DNA from: Megamerina dolium
Lineage: Eukaryota > Arthropoda > Insecta > Diptera > Megamerinidae
Length of the DNA stretch: 64,000 nt
NCBI GenBank assembly: GCA_963854835.1
Contig: OY978527.1
Span: 40,064,040 to 40,128,039, forward strand
Direction: 5' to 3'
Position 1 is the first letter of the stretch; each line of letters starts with the position of its first letter. Positions 1-12,149 of the stretch are shown in pieces. The translations under genes and the position numbers were made by a program. The notes below the pieces were generated by a model, which was not told the origin of the DNA, did no database searches, and was given only the letters and a program-made list of their open reading frames with translations.

Positions 1-1666
1 TTGGTACGCTTGCTTTATATGCATTAACTTTTTAATTAGCTCTTTATGTGTCGTTTATGCTTTTATACTACATTTATTACGAACAGTATTTTTCATAAAA
101 GTGGAATAACACTTATATGTATATGTTTGATTTGTTCCATATGTGAAACTGTCACATAGAGCTCGGTTAAAGAATAAATACACAGAAAAAAAATAATAAT
201 AATATAATTTAATTTAATTTAAATTTGCTTTTACTTTTACATCAATATTTACATATATTTTAATTTTCATTCTAATTTTGATTTTCCATTTTTTCATCCA
301 TCTAGTTGGCCAATGAAGGTGTACCACCATTGCCGTTACAAAGCAAAAATTTCCAACGCTCAAGAAATTAAAGCGAAGTCAATGAAAGAAACAACAATTC
401 CGAATTAAAATATTAATTCAACAAAACATACACATAAGTATATAAAAAATTTAGAATATGAGCTAAAGGAGAAAAATGAAGAAAAATAAAAAGTTGCCCA
501 TACACAAATTATAACGATAGTAGTGTATAAGCTGTGAAACTCAGAATTAAATATAAATGATGCAACTTTTAATATAAAATATCAGACAACATTATTGAAA
601 GAAATAATTCAACAATATGAGTTACAACTTCGATGAAGCATAATAACTTACAAAATAAAGAAGAATATTGCAATTATGACAAACACAATAAGAAGGCAAG
701 AAGAAGAACCATAATTGAAAGCAAAAGTAGAACTAGGACAACAACAACAACAACCAAAACAAAAAGAAGACAACCAGCAATATTCACAACAACAACAATA
801 GTACATAGTATCATCAACCATTAACGTTTGATGTAAATTACACATGGAGTGACTATTGATAGATTAGTGTCATCAACAACAACAATGACAACAACCATAA
901 CAAATCTAACTTTATTTCTGTTGGACTACTTCCATCATTGTTTGAAAACTACTTAAGAAATTAACACTAACATTCAAAAAAATCCAGTGATCGTAAATAA
1001 TATCTATGTACAAAACATTATCCTTTTGCTCATAATATAAAAGCTATTTGTTCAGATTTTTTGATTAATTTATTTTTTCGCAATTCAAATAAAAATTATT
1101 TTGTGATTTCAATTTTCGCTAAAAAAATGGGAAATAATGATGTATTTTATTTTTCATTGAATATTAATAATTATTTTGTGATTTTAAATTTATTCAGTTG
1201 TAAACAGTTCAGAGAGATTTATTTGGATTTCTATAAGATATGAGCGAGTTGAGAAAATAATAAAACTCAGAAATTTGTCCTTTTATTCTAAATTCTGTCT
1301 TCTTCCTAAAATCATTTATCTTTTCACAGAGCTCATATGCATGTAAATTCTATTGGATTGGCAACTAAGAAATGACCGAAGTAATTGGCGATGTTTTCAT
1401 ACACAAATGAACCTTAAACTATCACCTTCAAACAAAAATATATGCAATTTGTTCCTCAAGCAAGGGAAATATGACAGCTAACCGATGTCAGAAAGAAAAT
1501 ATTATAAAATTGACAAAAGATATCAAAAATGTATATATGTGTTGTTTAGTCAGAAACTTCCCTGCGTGAAATCGGTAATTACTTAGTTGACGACCCATCA
1601 TCTTCCATTCCATTTGCCGAACATGTTCAATGCCTCTTACTTGAGCTTGTTACGTGTGACCTCTTA
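1..1666. other. AT-rich DNA with no recognised gene
   Basis: Simple-sequence-rich stretch with CAA/ACA runs at about 735-800 and 870-900, which create a threonine-rich spurious ORF. No host exon or transposon ends were recognised. Confidence 0.6.
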
Positions 1667-2153
1667 TAGCCTAGACAGACGGCAGCGTTAATCCCGTTAA
1701 TCCGGAGTTAATGCGAATTAACTCGGGCATTAGCAGCAGCTAATCCGCATTAGCTTTAGAGTTAATTCTCAAAATTAAAGAGGATTAGGGCAATTTTCGA
1801 TGGCAACACTGCTGAAAATTAACACCTGTTTTCTATTGTGAATTTTTTCTAGATGCAACATACAAAATAATAGGTTTGTTCGCTAAAAAAAATTTTTATT
1901 AATTTTTAACAACTTTCAATAGGAAAAGCGTTGGTGGGCAAATAACTCCAGCTGTAAATTGCGTACTCTGAATGTTAATTTACAAGTTTCTGATAGTTTT
2001 CAGCTCGCGTACTTCTTGTATATTTTCTCATATCGAGAGTGACAGACGACAGAAATTGTAATGTAAGTAAGTAATAGTAATGTAAGCGAGCAAACCTAAT
2101 AAAACAGCAACCAGCTGTTTACTTAATCCGCAATATTGTCGTCTGTCAGGTTA
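1667..2153 (+). mobile_element. Double-ended MITE family, copy 1
   Basis: Begins TAGCCTAGACAGACGGCAGC and ends at an inner inverted motif (GTCTGTCAGG) immediately before copy 2. The internal sequence matches copies at 2154, 27803 and 61929 over several hundred bases. The outer right end is missing. No coding capacity. Confidence 0.8.
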
Positions 2154-2805
2154 TAGCCTAGACAGACGGCAGCCTAATTCCGGATTACCGCGTTAATTCG
2201 AATTAACTCGGGCATCAACTGTAGCTAATCCGCATAAACTCTATGAGTTAATTCTCAAAATAAAAGAGGATTAGTGCAATTTGCGATGAAAATTGTCTAT
2301 TGTGAATTTTTCTCCATCCATTTTACAAAATATTAGTGTGTTCGCTAACAAAAAACTTTCAACAATTGTTAACAGTTTTCAACATGAAAAGCGTTGGCGA
2401 GCAAATAAATCCAGCTGTCAATTACGAACTGTTTGTTCGGTTTAGGTTTGTTCGCTAAAAAAACATTTATTAATTTTTAACAACTTTCAATAGGAAAAGC
2501 GTTGGCGAACAAATAAATCCAACTGTCAATTACGAACTGTGAATGTCAATTTACAAGTTTCTGATAGTATTCAGTTGACGTACTTCTTGTAGATTTTCTC
2601 ATATCGAGAGTGACAGATGACAGAAATTGATAGTGATAGTAATGTAAGTGGACAGACCTAATAAAACAGCAATCAGCCGTTTAGTTAATCCGCAATACTG
2701 CCGTCTGTCAGGTTATTATTTTATTCGTCTGTCTAGGCTAATAATATGTTATTCTGATTAAGTGTGCTGTTATTCCGGATTAAGGCTGCCGTCTGTCTTA
2801 GGCTA
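2154..2805 (+). mobile_element. Double-ended MITE family, copy 2, with internal duplication
   Basis: Begins TAGCCTAGACAGACGGCAGC and ends GGCTGCCGTCTGTCTTAGGC, an inverted terminal pair. A block of about 100 bp containing GTTCGCTAA...TTTCAA...AAAGCGTTGGCGA is present twice inside, making this copy longer (652 bp) than the 518-bp copy at 61929. It abuts copy 1 head to tail. Confidence 0.82.
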
Positions 2806-4804
2806 TTACAAAGCTGACCAAAATTTTTATAACAATTGATCACTTTTAAGCTTTCAAAATTCCTTGAAATTCCTTTTTTGGTAAGCAAAATATAATTAAA
2901 TCCTAAAATTTATTTTGTGAGAAAGAAAATAAAATTTTATCATTTTCTTTTTCACTCCTTAAGCAAAAAAATTACAAATCACAAACTATTTTCTATTTAT
3001 TGAGCAAAATTATGAAATGAAAAAATATGCCTAACTCACTGGCTCAAAATCGTATCTTGTAGAATTTTTTGACTGCTATACGTTCAAATTTACAGCTATT
3101 GCTAGTAGCAAATGAAAATGTTTACATGAAAACAACAACAACAGCAACATTAATACGGTTGTTGAATATAAAATGAGATCATCAACATTGTCATCATCCT
3201 TTTGAAATTAGAAACTCATAATCGGAAATAGCAACATTTTGAAGATATTGTTGATGAGGTCTTCGTATACGCAATCAGAAAATTTCATATTTATATAGCA
3301 ATAGTAACAATGTTATCTTATCATCATCATTGCCGTCAACATCATCACCATAGGAACACCACAGACGATGGTATCGCTTTCCCTATTTCCTCTTTGTAAA
3401 ATGCAAATTTTGCTCCATATTTAAAAAATTTAGTGCTGCCAATTTTTGTCAACTCAAAATTTAACTTTTTTATGTTACTTAGTTTTGTTCACATTGTTTC
3501 ATTTTATTGCTATACCCATGATATTTTTACTTCGGTTTTAACATTTCTCCTTTCGAATACAGCATATTCATTTATTCATATCACTTAAGTATTTAATTGT
3601 GTATTTATCAGGATGAACAAAATATTTAAATTTGTATTTTATTTTTTACTGTTGGTCATTTAAATAAAAAATTATTAATTTTATTTCAGTTTATTCTTTT
3701 CATGTTTTATTGCGCATTTGATTAGAAGAATTTTTTTTACAGAGGTTTACAGATATTTCTTTTGTTATTGTCTTCTTGATTGAGGGTTTAAGGGTTTCTT
3801 CCGGCGTTGCAGGCAAACATATAATCATATATTATTTAGTATTTGTATAATTGCTTCTGCTATTTAGCAGAGTGTCGTTTGCTACTGTAACAAACTCTGC
3901 TTTGAATGAAGAACATTTCAAAAGATCAAATTGTGAATGTGAAGGAAAAAATAGGAAGCAAATAAATAAGATTTAAAAATCGTAAGCTCATAATTTATTG
4001 CATGTGCTTCGTGTAGGCAATGTAGAAAGCAATTAAAAGGTGCGATGGTAGTGTGATTTTGATTAAATTACTTAATTAAAATAGCAGCGAAATAATCTTT
4101 AACCATACCGTATGCTATTCATGACATCCTACGCTATTTAATTCCTCTCCTTTAATATATTATACATTTTTTCTATAATAACTTTGTTGATTCGCAATTA
4201 TATTTGCAACTGTTAGAGCTATATGTTTTGTTGAATGTCATCACAATGGCCGTGAAGTAATTCTTATTTAAATAACTTCCAACTTGGAACGTCCGCCGAT
4301 GGCACCACAACAAATTATATTAACTTGATACAACAGGCGAATGAGAAAAATAATTAAGAATAGCTTCAACAGCAGCAGCTGCAGCTTATCTGCAGTTTAA
4401 CCTTTTCAGGTATATTTCCATTAAATAGTTATAGAAGATGTTGAGTACTTTGGAAAGTTAAGCACATAAATACTGGTGATTCTACGTTGCACTCAAATGC
4501 ATGGGTATATTCATTTTATTCCGATATTTATAACTAATTGAAGGACGTACACTCTTGATCAGCGTAGCTTCAATAGTTGATTTAAAGATATACGTCTGCC
4601 TGTCTGTCACTTGGCTGTTTCGAACAATAACATTAATTAACATTAAACTCGAGGGTACGGATACCATTAAAAATTATTGGTCAACTACCACGCCCACATG
4701 GAGAATTCAGAGACGCTGGTCATGGAATATTTTACATTGTATAGAAGCTCATTTATGTGCCAAAAGTGTTTATCCTGCACCGAAGATTGAGTAATTTATG
4801 ACTG
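2806..4804. other. No recognised gene or repeat
   Basis: AT-rich, with ATC/CAT triplet runs near 3180-3360. Nothing supportable as coding. Confidence 0.5.
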
Positions 4805-5060
4805 TTAGGTTAGGTTAGGTTGAGGCGGTTGATTGTGATGGCGAAGGTAGGCTCCACCAATTACCTCCAATTATTAAAGCGTAAAATATTGCTTAGTTAA
4901 TAGTGAGTCGCTCCGTTGAGGTCATGTAAGAAGTCATGAGACCGCAGAATGACACACCTGGGCACGTTATTCTGCAGCGGAGTCAGGCCGGAGGTGAGTT
5001 ATGGAGTCCGGTTCTTCCTCGTCGCCGCAGTTCTAGCAGTAGTCCAGTGCCGCGATTTCT
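4805..5060 (-). mobile_element. Non-LTR retrotransposon 3' end with CCTAA-type tail
   Basis: On the minus strand this ends CGCCTCAACCTAACCTAACC. Further 5' it reads a CGDEEEPDS peptide resembling the cysteine/acidic block near the C-terminus of RNase H-bearing non-LTR elements. It resembles the 3' end at 41110-41145, which also has GGCGG-type sequence followed by AACCTAACCTAACC. Confidence 0.55.
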
Positions 5061-5904
5061 AGTTTACTTGCATGCCGCCCTATAAGGTAAGGCCTAGTAA
5101 TAATTCCCACCAGCATACTAATCGCATATCTGGCCAGATTTATCGGCTAGTTGCACACAGGTGTGAAATACGTGAAAGTATATGCAAGATATTGAGATTT
5201 AAAATTAAATTAAATTTCTTGATTTTATATGAATATGAGTTGCAGTTAATAACAGACGTAGCGGTAAGTATGCACTGCCATGTAAAGTAAAAGTAAGGTG
5301 AAAATGAGTTAGATTCTTTAAAAACACCGTGTGGTCAAATTTCAGACAGATATATTTACGATATAAAAATGTACTTACGGTTATATGATTTAATGTGAAT
5401 GAAATTATATCATGAAATTTTGCAATGTTTAATAGATCGCTTTACAAATTGCTATCTGAAGTTTCCTGTATTCCTGATATTTACGCAAGGAAAATGATGA
5501 GAAATGTATACAATACAACAATTCAGTGGATCCGTAGTGCTTTTGCATAAAATTAGTGTGCTCCAATATATCAAATCACTAGCTACATAATTAATAATAC
5601 TTTCATACTTAAAGGTTTTTAAGCGGCCGGCCTTCTGCCGGGGAGCAGGGATAGCAGCTTCCTATCTTTGCATTAAATACTAAAATGAAATTAAATACAA
5701 TATTATTAAAACAGCATAAAGAATATAAAGTTACGAAACGAACAATTTATGCAAATAAAGAACCGCAGGAACACAGAGTATTCCATAATGAGCACAGATG
5801 TAGGGTTTAGTCTATACCCTAAATTCAAAAGATTCTCGTAGCAAGTCTACATTCTACGTATACAATATACCTTTACGAGCACAACGAGAAATCAGTAGGA
5901 TCTG

Positions 5905-5990
5905 GTCGTAGCTCAGTTGTTAGTGCATTGGCATTCTGATCCGTAGGTCGTGAGTTCAATCGCCGGATGAAGCAACCTTATTCTCGAAAG
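5905..5990 (+). repeat. tRNA-derived SINE, head fragment
   Basis: Contains an A-box-like GTAGCTCAGTTGTTAG and a B-box-like GAGTTCAATCG about 35 bases later, followed by GATGAAGC. It matches the head of the SINE at 36380 but lacks the body. Confidence 0.75.
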
Positions 5991-6062
5991 CAACATAATT
6001 TGTAAAATCAAACATTCAATCAAACATTGAAAGGAAGTTTTAGTGAAATCTTTAGAACATCA

Positions 6063-6064
<2 letters not shown>

Positions 6065-6093
<29 letters not shown>

Positions 6094-6693
6094 GTTTTTT
6101 TATTGAATCTTTCTAAAATTACTTAGAAACTAACAATATGTAATCAAATCTTACAAACTAAATAAAATTATGTGATATTCCCAACGTTCCATCACAATTT
6201 GTTGACTCACGAGGTATAGCAATTTCACAGCATATTCAGTGTGTCTTTTCTTTTTAATCGACGATGCCCCGTGCTCAGCAACAATTGCCTAGCAAGGGGA
6301 TTCGGATGACTGTGTAATTTTTGAATGTAGCTTCTGCAAGACATTGCAACTTCCTCAGAAATTGTGGGTACATTTAAATCTCGATGGATGTTAACGTTCC
6401 TCATATACCAAGGCGCGTTTACAATAATTCGCAGACACTTGGATTGTATTCGCTGCAATTTTTCGATATTTGAGGGAGATGCGGTGCCCCAAAACTGAAT
6501 ACCATAAGTCCAGATTGGCTTCAGGATTGCTTTATATAATAGCACTTTGTATTCGAGATTCAACTTTGATTTTTTGTGTAACAGCCACCATAACTGATTA
6601 ATTTTAAGCTTGATCTGAGTTTTCTTTGCCTCTATGTGATTTTTCCAGGTCAGCCTTCTGTCGAGGTGAATACCCAAGTACTTTGTTGTCATT
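6065..6693 (-). mobile_element. 5'-truncated jockey-like non-LTR retrotransposon
   Basis: A minus-strand insertion bounded by a perfect 10-bp target duplication GAACATCATT (6055-6064 and 6694-6703) and ending in a poly(A) tail (the T run at about 6065-6089). It keeps an uninterrupted 155-codon ORF (6225-6692) for the C-terminal end of a reverse transcriptase: KYLGIHLDRRLTWKNHI, YKAILKPIWTYGIQFWG and IQRIQSKCLRII-like blocks typical of the jockey clade. The catalytic part is lost by 5' truncation. The intact ORF and clean duplication suggest a recent insertion. Confidence 0.93.
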
Positions 6694-6893
6694 GAACATC
6701 ATTGAACGATTTAATCGCGATGACACGCTATAACAACCGGACATATAATCATCGTAATCATCATCAGTATCATTACTGTTGACATTATCATGATTAATAT
6801 TATGCAACTGATGTTGGTTATAATAACAACAAGATAAGCAGATTGTGCGATGAGTAACAATAGCAATAATTAGAATAAGGACGTTATAATGTA

Positions 6894-7580
6894 AGAGGGT
6901 GGGTCAAAAAGTCCCTGAAAATTTAAGTAAAGTTGGCCAAAGAATGTTTTATTTTTCAACATAGTTATCATAGTTAGCTCGCTCAACGTTTCTACAATTT
7001 TTTCCTTCCTTTCCAAATTTCTCGAGACCATCTAATCGTTTAACGAAGACCCATCTCAAGTTTGGAAACCAGGAAATAATCGCAGGTTGTTAAATCTGAA
7101 GAATTTGCTGAATGAGGATTCAATTCGTAACCTAATTCATGTAATTTTACCATTGGTACTGCGAACTTGTGAGTCGGTGCGCTTTCCGCACTAATGTGTT
7201 GGATATCATTTTACCTTTTCCAAGGTGGTCGATATGAATTATACTACGTGAATCCCAAAAATTGTCGTCGTGATCTTGTTGAATGACAGACTCACCTCGG
7301 CTTTCTACAGCTTCCATTCACTACAATAAGCCGATGGTCCCGATTGTTCCTTGGTCTCTGGAGTGCTGTGATGAATTCACATTCACAAAATGGTGCAAAA
7401 AGACGTTGAACATCGCCAAATACTCAAACGATTGAGCTTGTTCTGAATGTGACAGATCTGTCTGAAAATTTGGGTGAGTTTTTTTTTTTGAAAAAATGCT
7501 TCCTGATAAAGAAACAGTTTTTCTTTACCGAAAAACATGTTGATTTTTTAAACTTTCGGGGACTTATTAATCCATCCTTG
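6894..7580 (-). mobile_element. mariner element, internally deleted
   Basis: TA-flanked with inverted ends: GGGTGGGTCAAAAAGTCCC on the left and, reversed, GGATGGATTAATAAGTCCCC on the right. On the minus strand broken transposase reads FWDSRSIIHIDHLG and later [20 protein letters not shown] followed by CDYFL, the block with the third catalytic Asp. The N-terminal DNA-binding part is missing. Length 687 bp versus about 1.3 kb for a complete element. Confidence 0.85.
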
Positions 7581-7913
7581 TACGTACGTATTTAAGTATG
7601 CAACTTTCAGTTCCAGCAAGTCATTTAATTTATGTATGGAGGCACTATTTTCTCTCTTTTTCTTTTAACTCACTTCAAACCAAACTACATTCGTTGCCTG
7701 ATTTTTATTATTATTACTGTTTTCCTTTCGCACTGCTTTTGGTTAATCATGATGAATTTCGATTACACATCTTCCATACACAGTGGCTAGCTAACTAAGT
7801 AAATTAAATACATGTAATTAAGAGAAATCACAAAATACACAAATCGTCCGCATGAATATGAATACTGAAGCAATAAGTAAACCACTCCCGGGAAACATTC
7901 TAAAATTATGTTT

Positions 7914-8171
7914 ACATATCGCTCATTTGCTGCAAGACCGGCATAAATCAAAAAACGTGATTTTTGAGTTAATGCTGCAGAATTGTTCGTTATATCATAC
8001 TTCATGTTGAGTGAAAAATTCATATGAATACCTCTTATATGCTCCGCTTGAGAAGAGAATTTTTTCCGTGTTTTCCGTGTACGGTTGGAGTCAGTTGATA
8101 ACTTCTAACGCGTTTTATGGAAAATCGATTTTTTTGACTTATGCCGGTCTTGCAGCAAATGAGAGATATGT
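7914..8171. repeat. Foldback repeat, about 52-bp arms
   Basis: Left arm 7914-7965 (ACATATCGCTCATTTGCTGC...) and right arm 8119-8171 are near-perfect reverse complements around a 153-bp spacer. Shared core: TTTGCTGCAAGACCGGCATA. The transcript could form a long hairpin. No transposase; target duplications not resolved. Confidence 0.8.
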
Positions 8172-8660
8172 AAAAAATTTAAATATTTAAGTGCTATTAT
8201 TAAGGCCCGTTTTAGCAGGTGCATTTGAAATTTGTGGAATGCAGTTCTTATTGTTTGAATAGTCGTACAACATGCACTACGTGGATCGTCTTGTAAATCT
8301 GCAATGTGAATATCTGTTATTAAATTTTCTTCCTTTGGAATGTAGTGATTCATTTTTTTTAATACTAGAAAAAATTATATTTTATATTTTAAAAATAGTC
8401 TTGGTATGCTGGAATGGGTTTTGGGTGTCCTAACGAATTCGGGAACAACAAGATGTCTGAAAAGTGGCATCCCTATAGAAAGCAACAATAATCAAGTGGC
8501 ATCATCATGGACAGTATGAATAGTTTATTTGGGCCTGTTGATTCAGTGCTCGTCGCTTGCTGTTTGATCGCCTGTCAGTATATTTTTTCGGTGAATAAAC
8601 AACAATACGTCGTGTCATGGTTTGAGTCTGAACTGTGCCCTTCCATTTTTATATTGTTTA

Positions 8661-9180
8661 TACCCTGCACTAAATAGTGAGGGTATATTAATTTTGGTTA
8701 GTTGTGTGTAAATTGTCAGCGATTATTATGTTCTCACGTCAATTAAAAATTAAAAGATTAAAAGAGTTAACCTCGGAGTTTAAAATCGATTTTTGACCCC
8801 AGCAAATTAAATTAAATAATTGAATGTCTAATATTTCGAAGTGATAGCAGTCGATCATACCAAACAGAGGAAATGCAACGAAGTCTTCGAAGACTTAGTA
8901 GAGAAGATCTCCAAATTCTCGAATGAGCGCTCACGCGACATTGAATAACAGGCGGCATGGTTGCCAAATGGAGTGACTTTGGAGAAGTTGCAGCGATTAA
9001 CGCTTTAGCAAAAAATGGGCTTACCAAACACCTTAGTTAATATAGCTCTCATATATGTTAAAATAATAACTTTGGTCTACTAAATGATGTATGTCTATCT
9101 GTGAGACAGTTATTTTTACAAATGGGAATAAGCGTATGTATATATTTCTATACCTACACTTTTCTTTGGTGCAGGGTGTA
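8661..9180. repeat. Unclassified dispersed repeat with TACCCTGCAC ends
   Basis: Starts TACCCTGCAC and ends GTGCAGGGTGTA, an inverted pair 520 bp apart. A related GCAGGGTATAATTTGG motif sits at 13003. Such ends recur in many fly genomes, but I cannot name the family. Confidence 0.45.
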
Positions 9181-10272
9181 AATAAGTTGGTTTAAATCGA
9201 CTTAATTTTTTGTAGTATAAGTATATTTTTTTTTATGTGAAATAGAGATTTATTGTTGTTATTTTGTGTTGCGTCGTATAATTGCACGACATGATATTTG
9301 CAAAAATTTCAATAATGGAGAAAGAATAAAAATGAAATCAAAATGGAAAATAATACAATATGGCATTGAAATGAGATTTAGGGATGTACGTAAGTATATA
9401 TGTAAATAAAATAAATTTATGCCAACAATTGAGTGTAGTATTTACGTAATTTGTATTGCTAGTCACTGTATGTTGTTATGGTGAAATTATGGGAATGTCA
9501 AGCAATTTTATTGAAAAGCTGCTACTTGAAGTGAATAAATGAATTTAAATAAAATGAAGCAATGATGATGTTATTTCGTACATAAGAAGATTGTCCTTGT
9601 CCATCGTAAGGTTCGTCTCAAAGTTCATTTGTAGTGTTAATCCCATTGATGCTGATGGCATTGTCAGTGTAGTTATGTGTAGGAGTTGATGATGTCACAA
9701 TCGTCACTGTTATTGGCAATTTACAAAATTTATTTTCCACAAAAATTGCTTATATGTAAGTATATTACAATACCATATACTGAAAAATTTGTTGTTATTT
9801 GATGTCCTGATTTTTACACGTTCGTGTGGGATGGGAATACCATTAACATTTTTTATATTTAATTAATTTTTATATAACTACAAAGTACATACGTGTAAAG
9901 TGTACATATACAATTACAATGTGAAAGGTATATGTATATATATGAAAAAAAAATATAATTAATAATGAGAGCATAATGTGTGGGATATCAGTTAGCCAAT
10001 ATTAAATGGATTAATAATGAATAATTACAGCCGTTATTAGTGTACTGTAAAAAAGAAAAAAATTTATATGTTGCACTCTTCAAAAGAGAACAAGAAAAAA
10101 CAGAATAATAGAAGGCATAATTTATTTTCATTAAATTACACGACGTAATAATCCTGATAGTAGACTGATTAATTTTAGGCACAGCGAGTCTTGTGCTTAC
10201 AAATACACTTTTTTCGGCGTCAAATCAATTTACATCGTACATATGCTACATATACCCAATGGCAGCTGGTAA
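9181..10272. other. No recognised gene or repeat
   Basis: AT-rich, short spurious ORFs only. Confidence 0.5.
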
Positions 10273-10280
10273 CCTGGTAA

Positions 10281-11391
10281 CAGAGCTGTAAAAGAATTGA
10301 ATCATTACGGAATTCACTCACACTTAATTCATTTAAAAGCTGCATCAACGAGGCTGCACTCTTTTGCTTCGAATTCATTGAAGAATGACAGACGAACCAT
10401 TCATCTTTCTCAAAAGCTTAAAATTATCACACTTTCCAATTCAGTAAAGAGTGGGAATTGAAAAATATCAATCCCATTCTTCAAAGGTTTAAAAATATGA
10501 TGAATTCATTCAATATTATAACTCTTTTAAACTCTGAAATACTGGAAATATGATATTATTTATTACCATGAATAGCATAGCTGCTTTTTAACAAAACATA
10601 TGGTGTTATTATGAAGGTAGAGCAACTACAAAAAATTCCTATTGGCTGCGCGGTATAATGTCAAAAACTAGCTTCTTATAATATCAAGCTAGTTTGTTTC
10701 TTGTTTCATTTTCAACTTCTTCTTCTTCTTTTCCTATATGTTTGTTGTTGTTTTATTTACTTTTTCTCCTTCATTGATAAGAACTCTCCACAATGGCTCT
10801 ATCTTGAGTTTTTATACCATGACAAAACCAATCAGCTGTCATTATTCACATAAATAAGCGAATTGTAGTTTATAAATTTTTGGCTTGGAAATGTTTATAA
10901 GGTTGGTTGTTCAAGGTATTTAATTGGCTTGTTGCGTTTCTTAAATTGGTTTCGAAACGCAAACATACATGTGAGCATATTTGAATATATAATAATAGTA
11001 TTTGATCAATTTTAATTTTTTGCATTTAATACTTTCTTTATATTTAATATAAGCCAATGGCAACCCAGAAATGAAAGATCCAACAACCACACAGATATTT
11101 TGTAAACAACAAAACGGGAAGAAGAAGAAAGCCTGTCAGCTTGCTACTGAATGGATATCGCCACTGCCATTCTTTTTAGGCTGCAGCCATCTGCGGCTGC
11201 ATTCGTTAAAATTTCAATTCAGTGTGAATTCTTTAGCATATTCAATTCATGAATTGAAAACGAATAGAACTCATTCATTTTTATAAGCCTAAAGATTTCA
11301 CACACTGAATGGTAGAAAAAAAGATTGCAGCTTTTCAAATTTTAAATAAAAGAATTAAAAATGAAAATGAGTTCACACTTCTACAACTCTG
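10281..11391 (+). mobile_element. hAT-like non-autonomous element, copy A
   Basis: Begins CAGAGCTGTAAAAG and ends with the reverse complement of CAGAGTTGTAGAAG. It is flanked by a perfect 8-bp duplication CCTGGTAA (10273-10280, 11392-11399), as hAT transposition makes. No transposase domain in 1111 bp. The interior matches the 34824-36081 copy in reverse, for example AGTGTGGGAATTGAAAAATA-type and ACCAATCAGCTG stretches. Confidence 0.9.
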
Positions 11392-11811
11392 CCTGGTAAC
11401 CTTCTCTTTTCAAAATTCCTTTTAGAAGTGGTGGGAATTCGCCCATACAAGATTTTTGGATGAAATTTTGATAGTGCCTCTTTCGTGCATTGAAGGAAAA
11501 TAGAAGAAGAGTTAAAAACTAGTCCCCATAGGATTGAGGTGTACTGTATGGTAATGTAGGTACTATAGCTGCAATATAAAAAATTTATAGTTATATTAGG
11601 TACTAACACGTAGAGTGCTTATGTTTACTGAAAGTTTACATATGTAAGTTAAAAAATAAAAATAAAATAAAAAAATAGTCGAACATTTGAATGTCAAAGA
11701 TAAGTATTATCAAGCGAGTAAGTATTATAAACAACCGGCTAGCTTATCTCTTTGGTATTTATATAAGATCTCACAAAAAAAATTTATAACATATACAAAA
11801 TAGTGCAATTG

Positions 11812-12102
11812 TACATACATTCTGTCAAATAAGTACCCGGAAATCGGAAATTCTAATTTTTAATTTTCCCTCTGAGAATATTTCAAAAAAATTTTTTTCC
11901 CAGGTTGGCACAACTGTCAGCCACTAAAGGTTGACTTGTTCCTAATGACTCCGTAACCAAACTAAATGACACATAGCAATAAAAATTCACAGAATAGTGG
12001 CTGACAGTTGTGCCAACCTGAGAAATTTTTTTTTTTGAAATATTCTCAGAGGGAAAATTAAAAATGAGAATTTCTGGGTACTTATTTGACAGAATGTATG
12101 TA
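11812..12102. repeat. Foldback MITE with about 110-bp arms
   Basis: Arms 11812-11926 and 11995-12102 are nearly perfect reverse complements around a 68-bp loop. They begin TACATACATTCTGTC and end at GTCAGCCACTA next to the loop. The transcript would fold into a long double-stranded hairpin. No coding capacity; classification unknown. Confidence 0.88.
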
Positions 12103-12149
12103 TATAGACTGAGAAAGATTTAGAAATCAGAATAAGCTCATTAAATTGT

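Noticed and set aside
633..845. ORFs on both strands rich in Thr or Cys
   Set aside because: They come from CAA/ACA simple repeats and show no domain.
4806..4825. Telomeric TTAGG repeat array
   Set aside because: Only about three units, attached to a retrotransposon 3' end; dipteran telomeres do not use TTAGG arrays.
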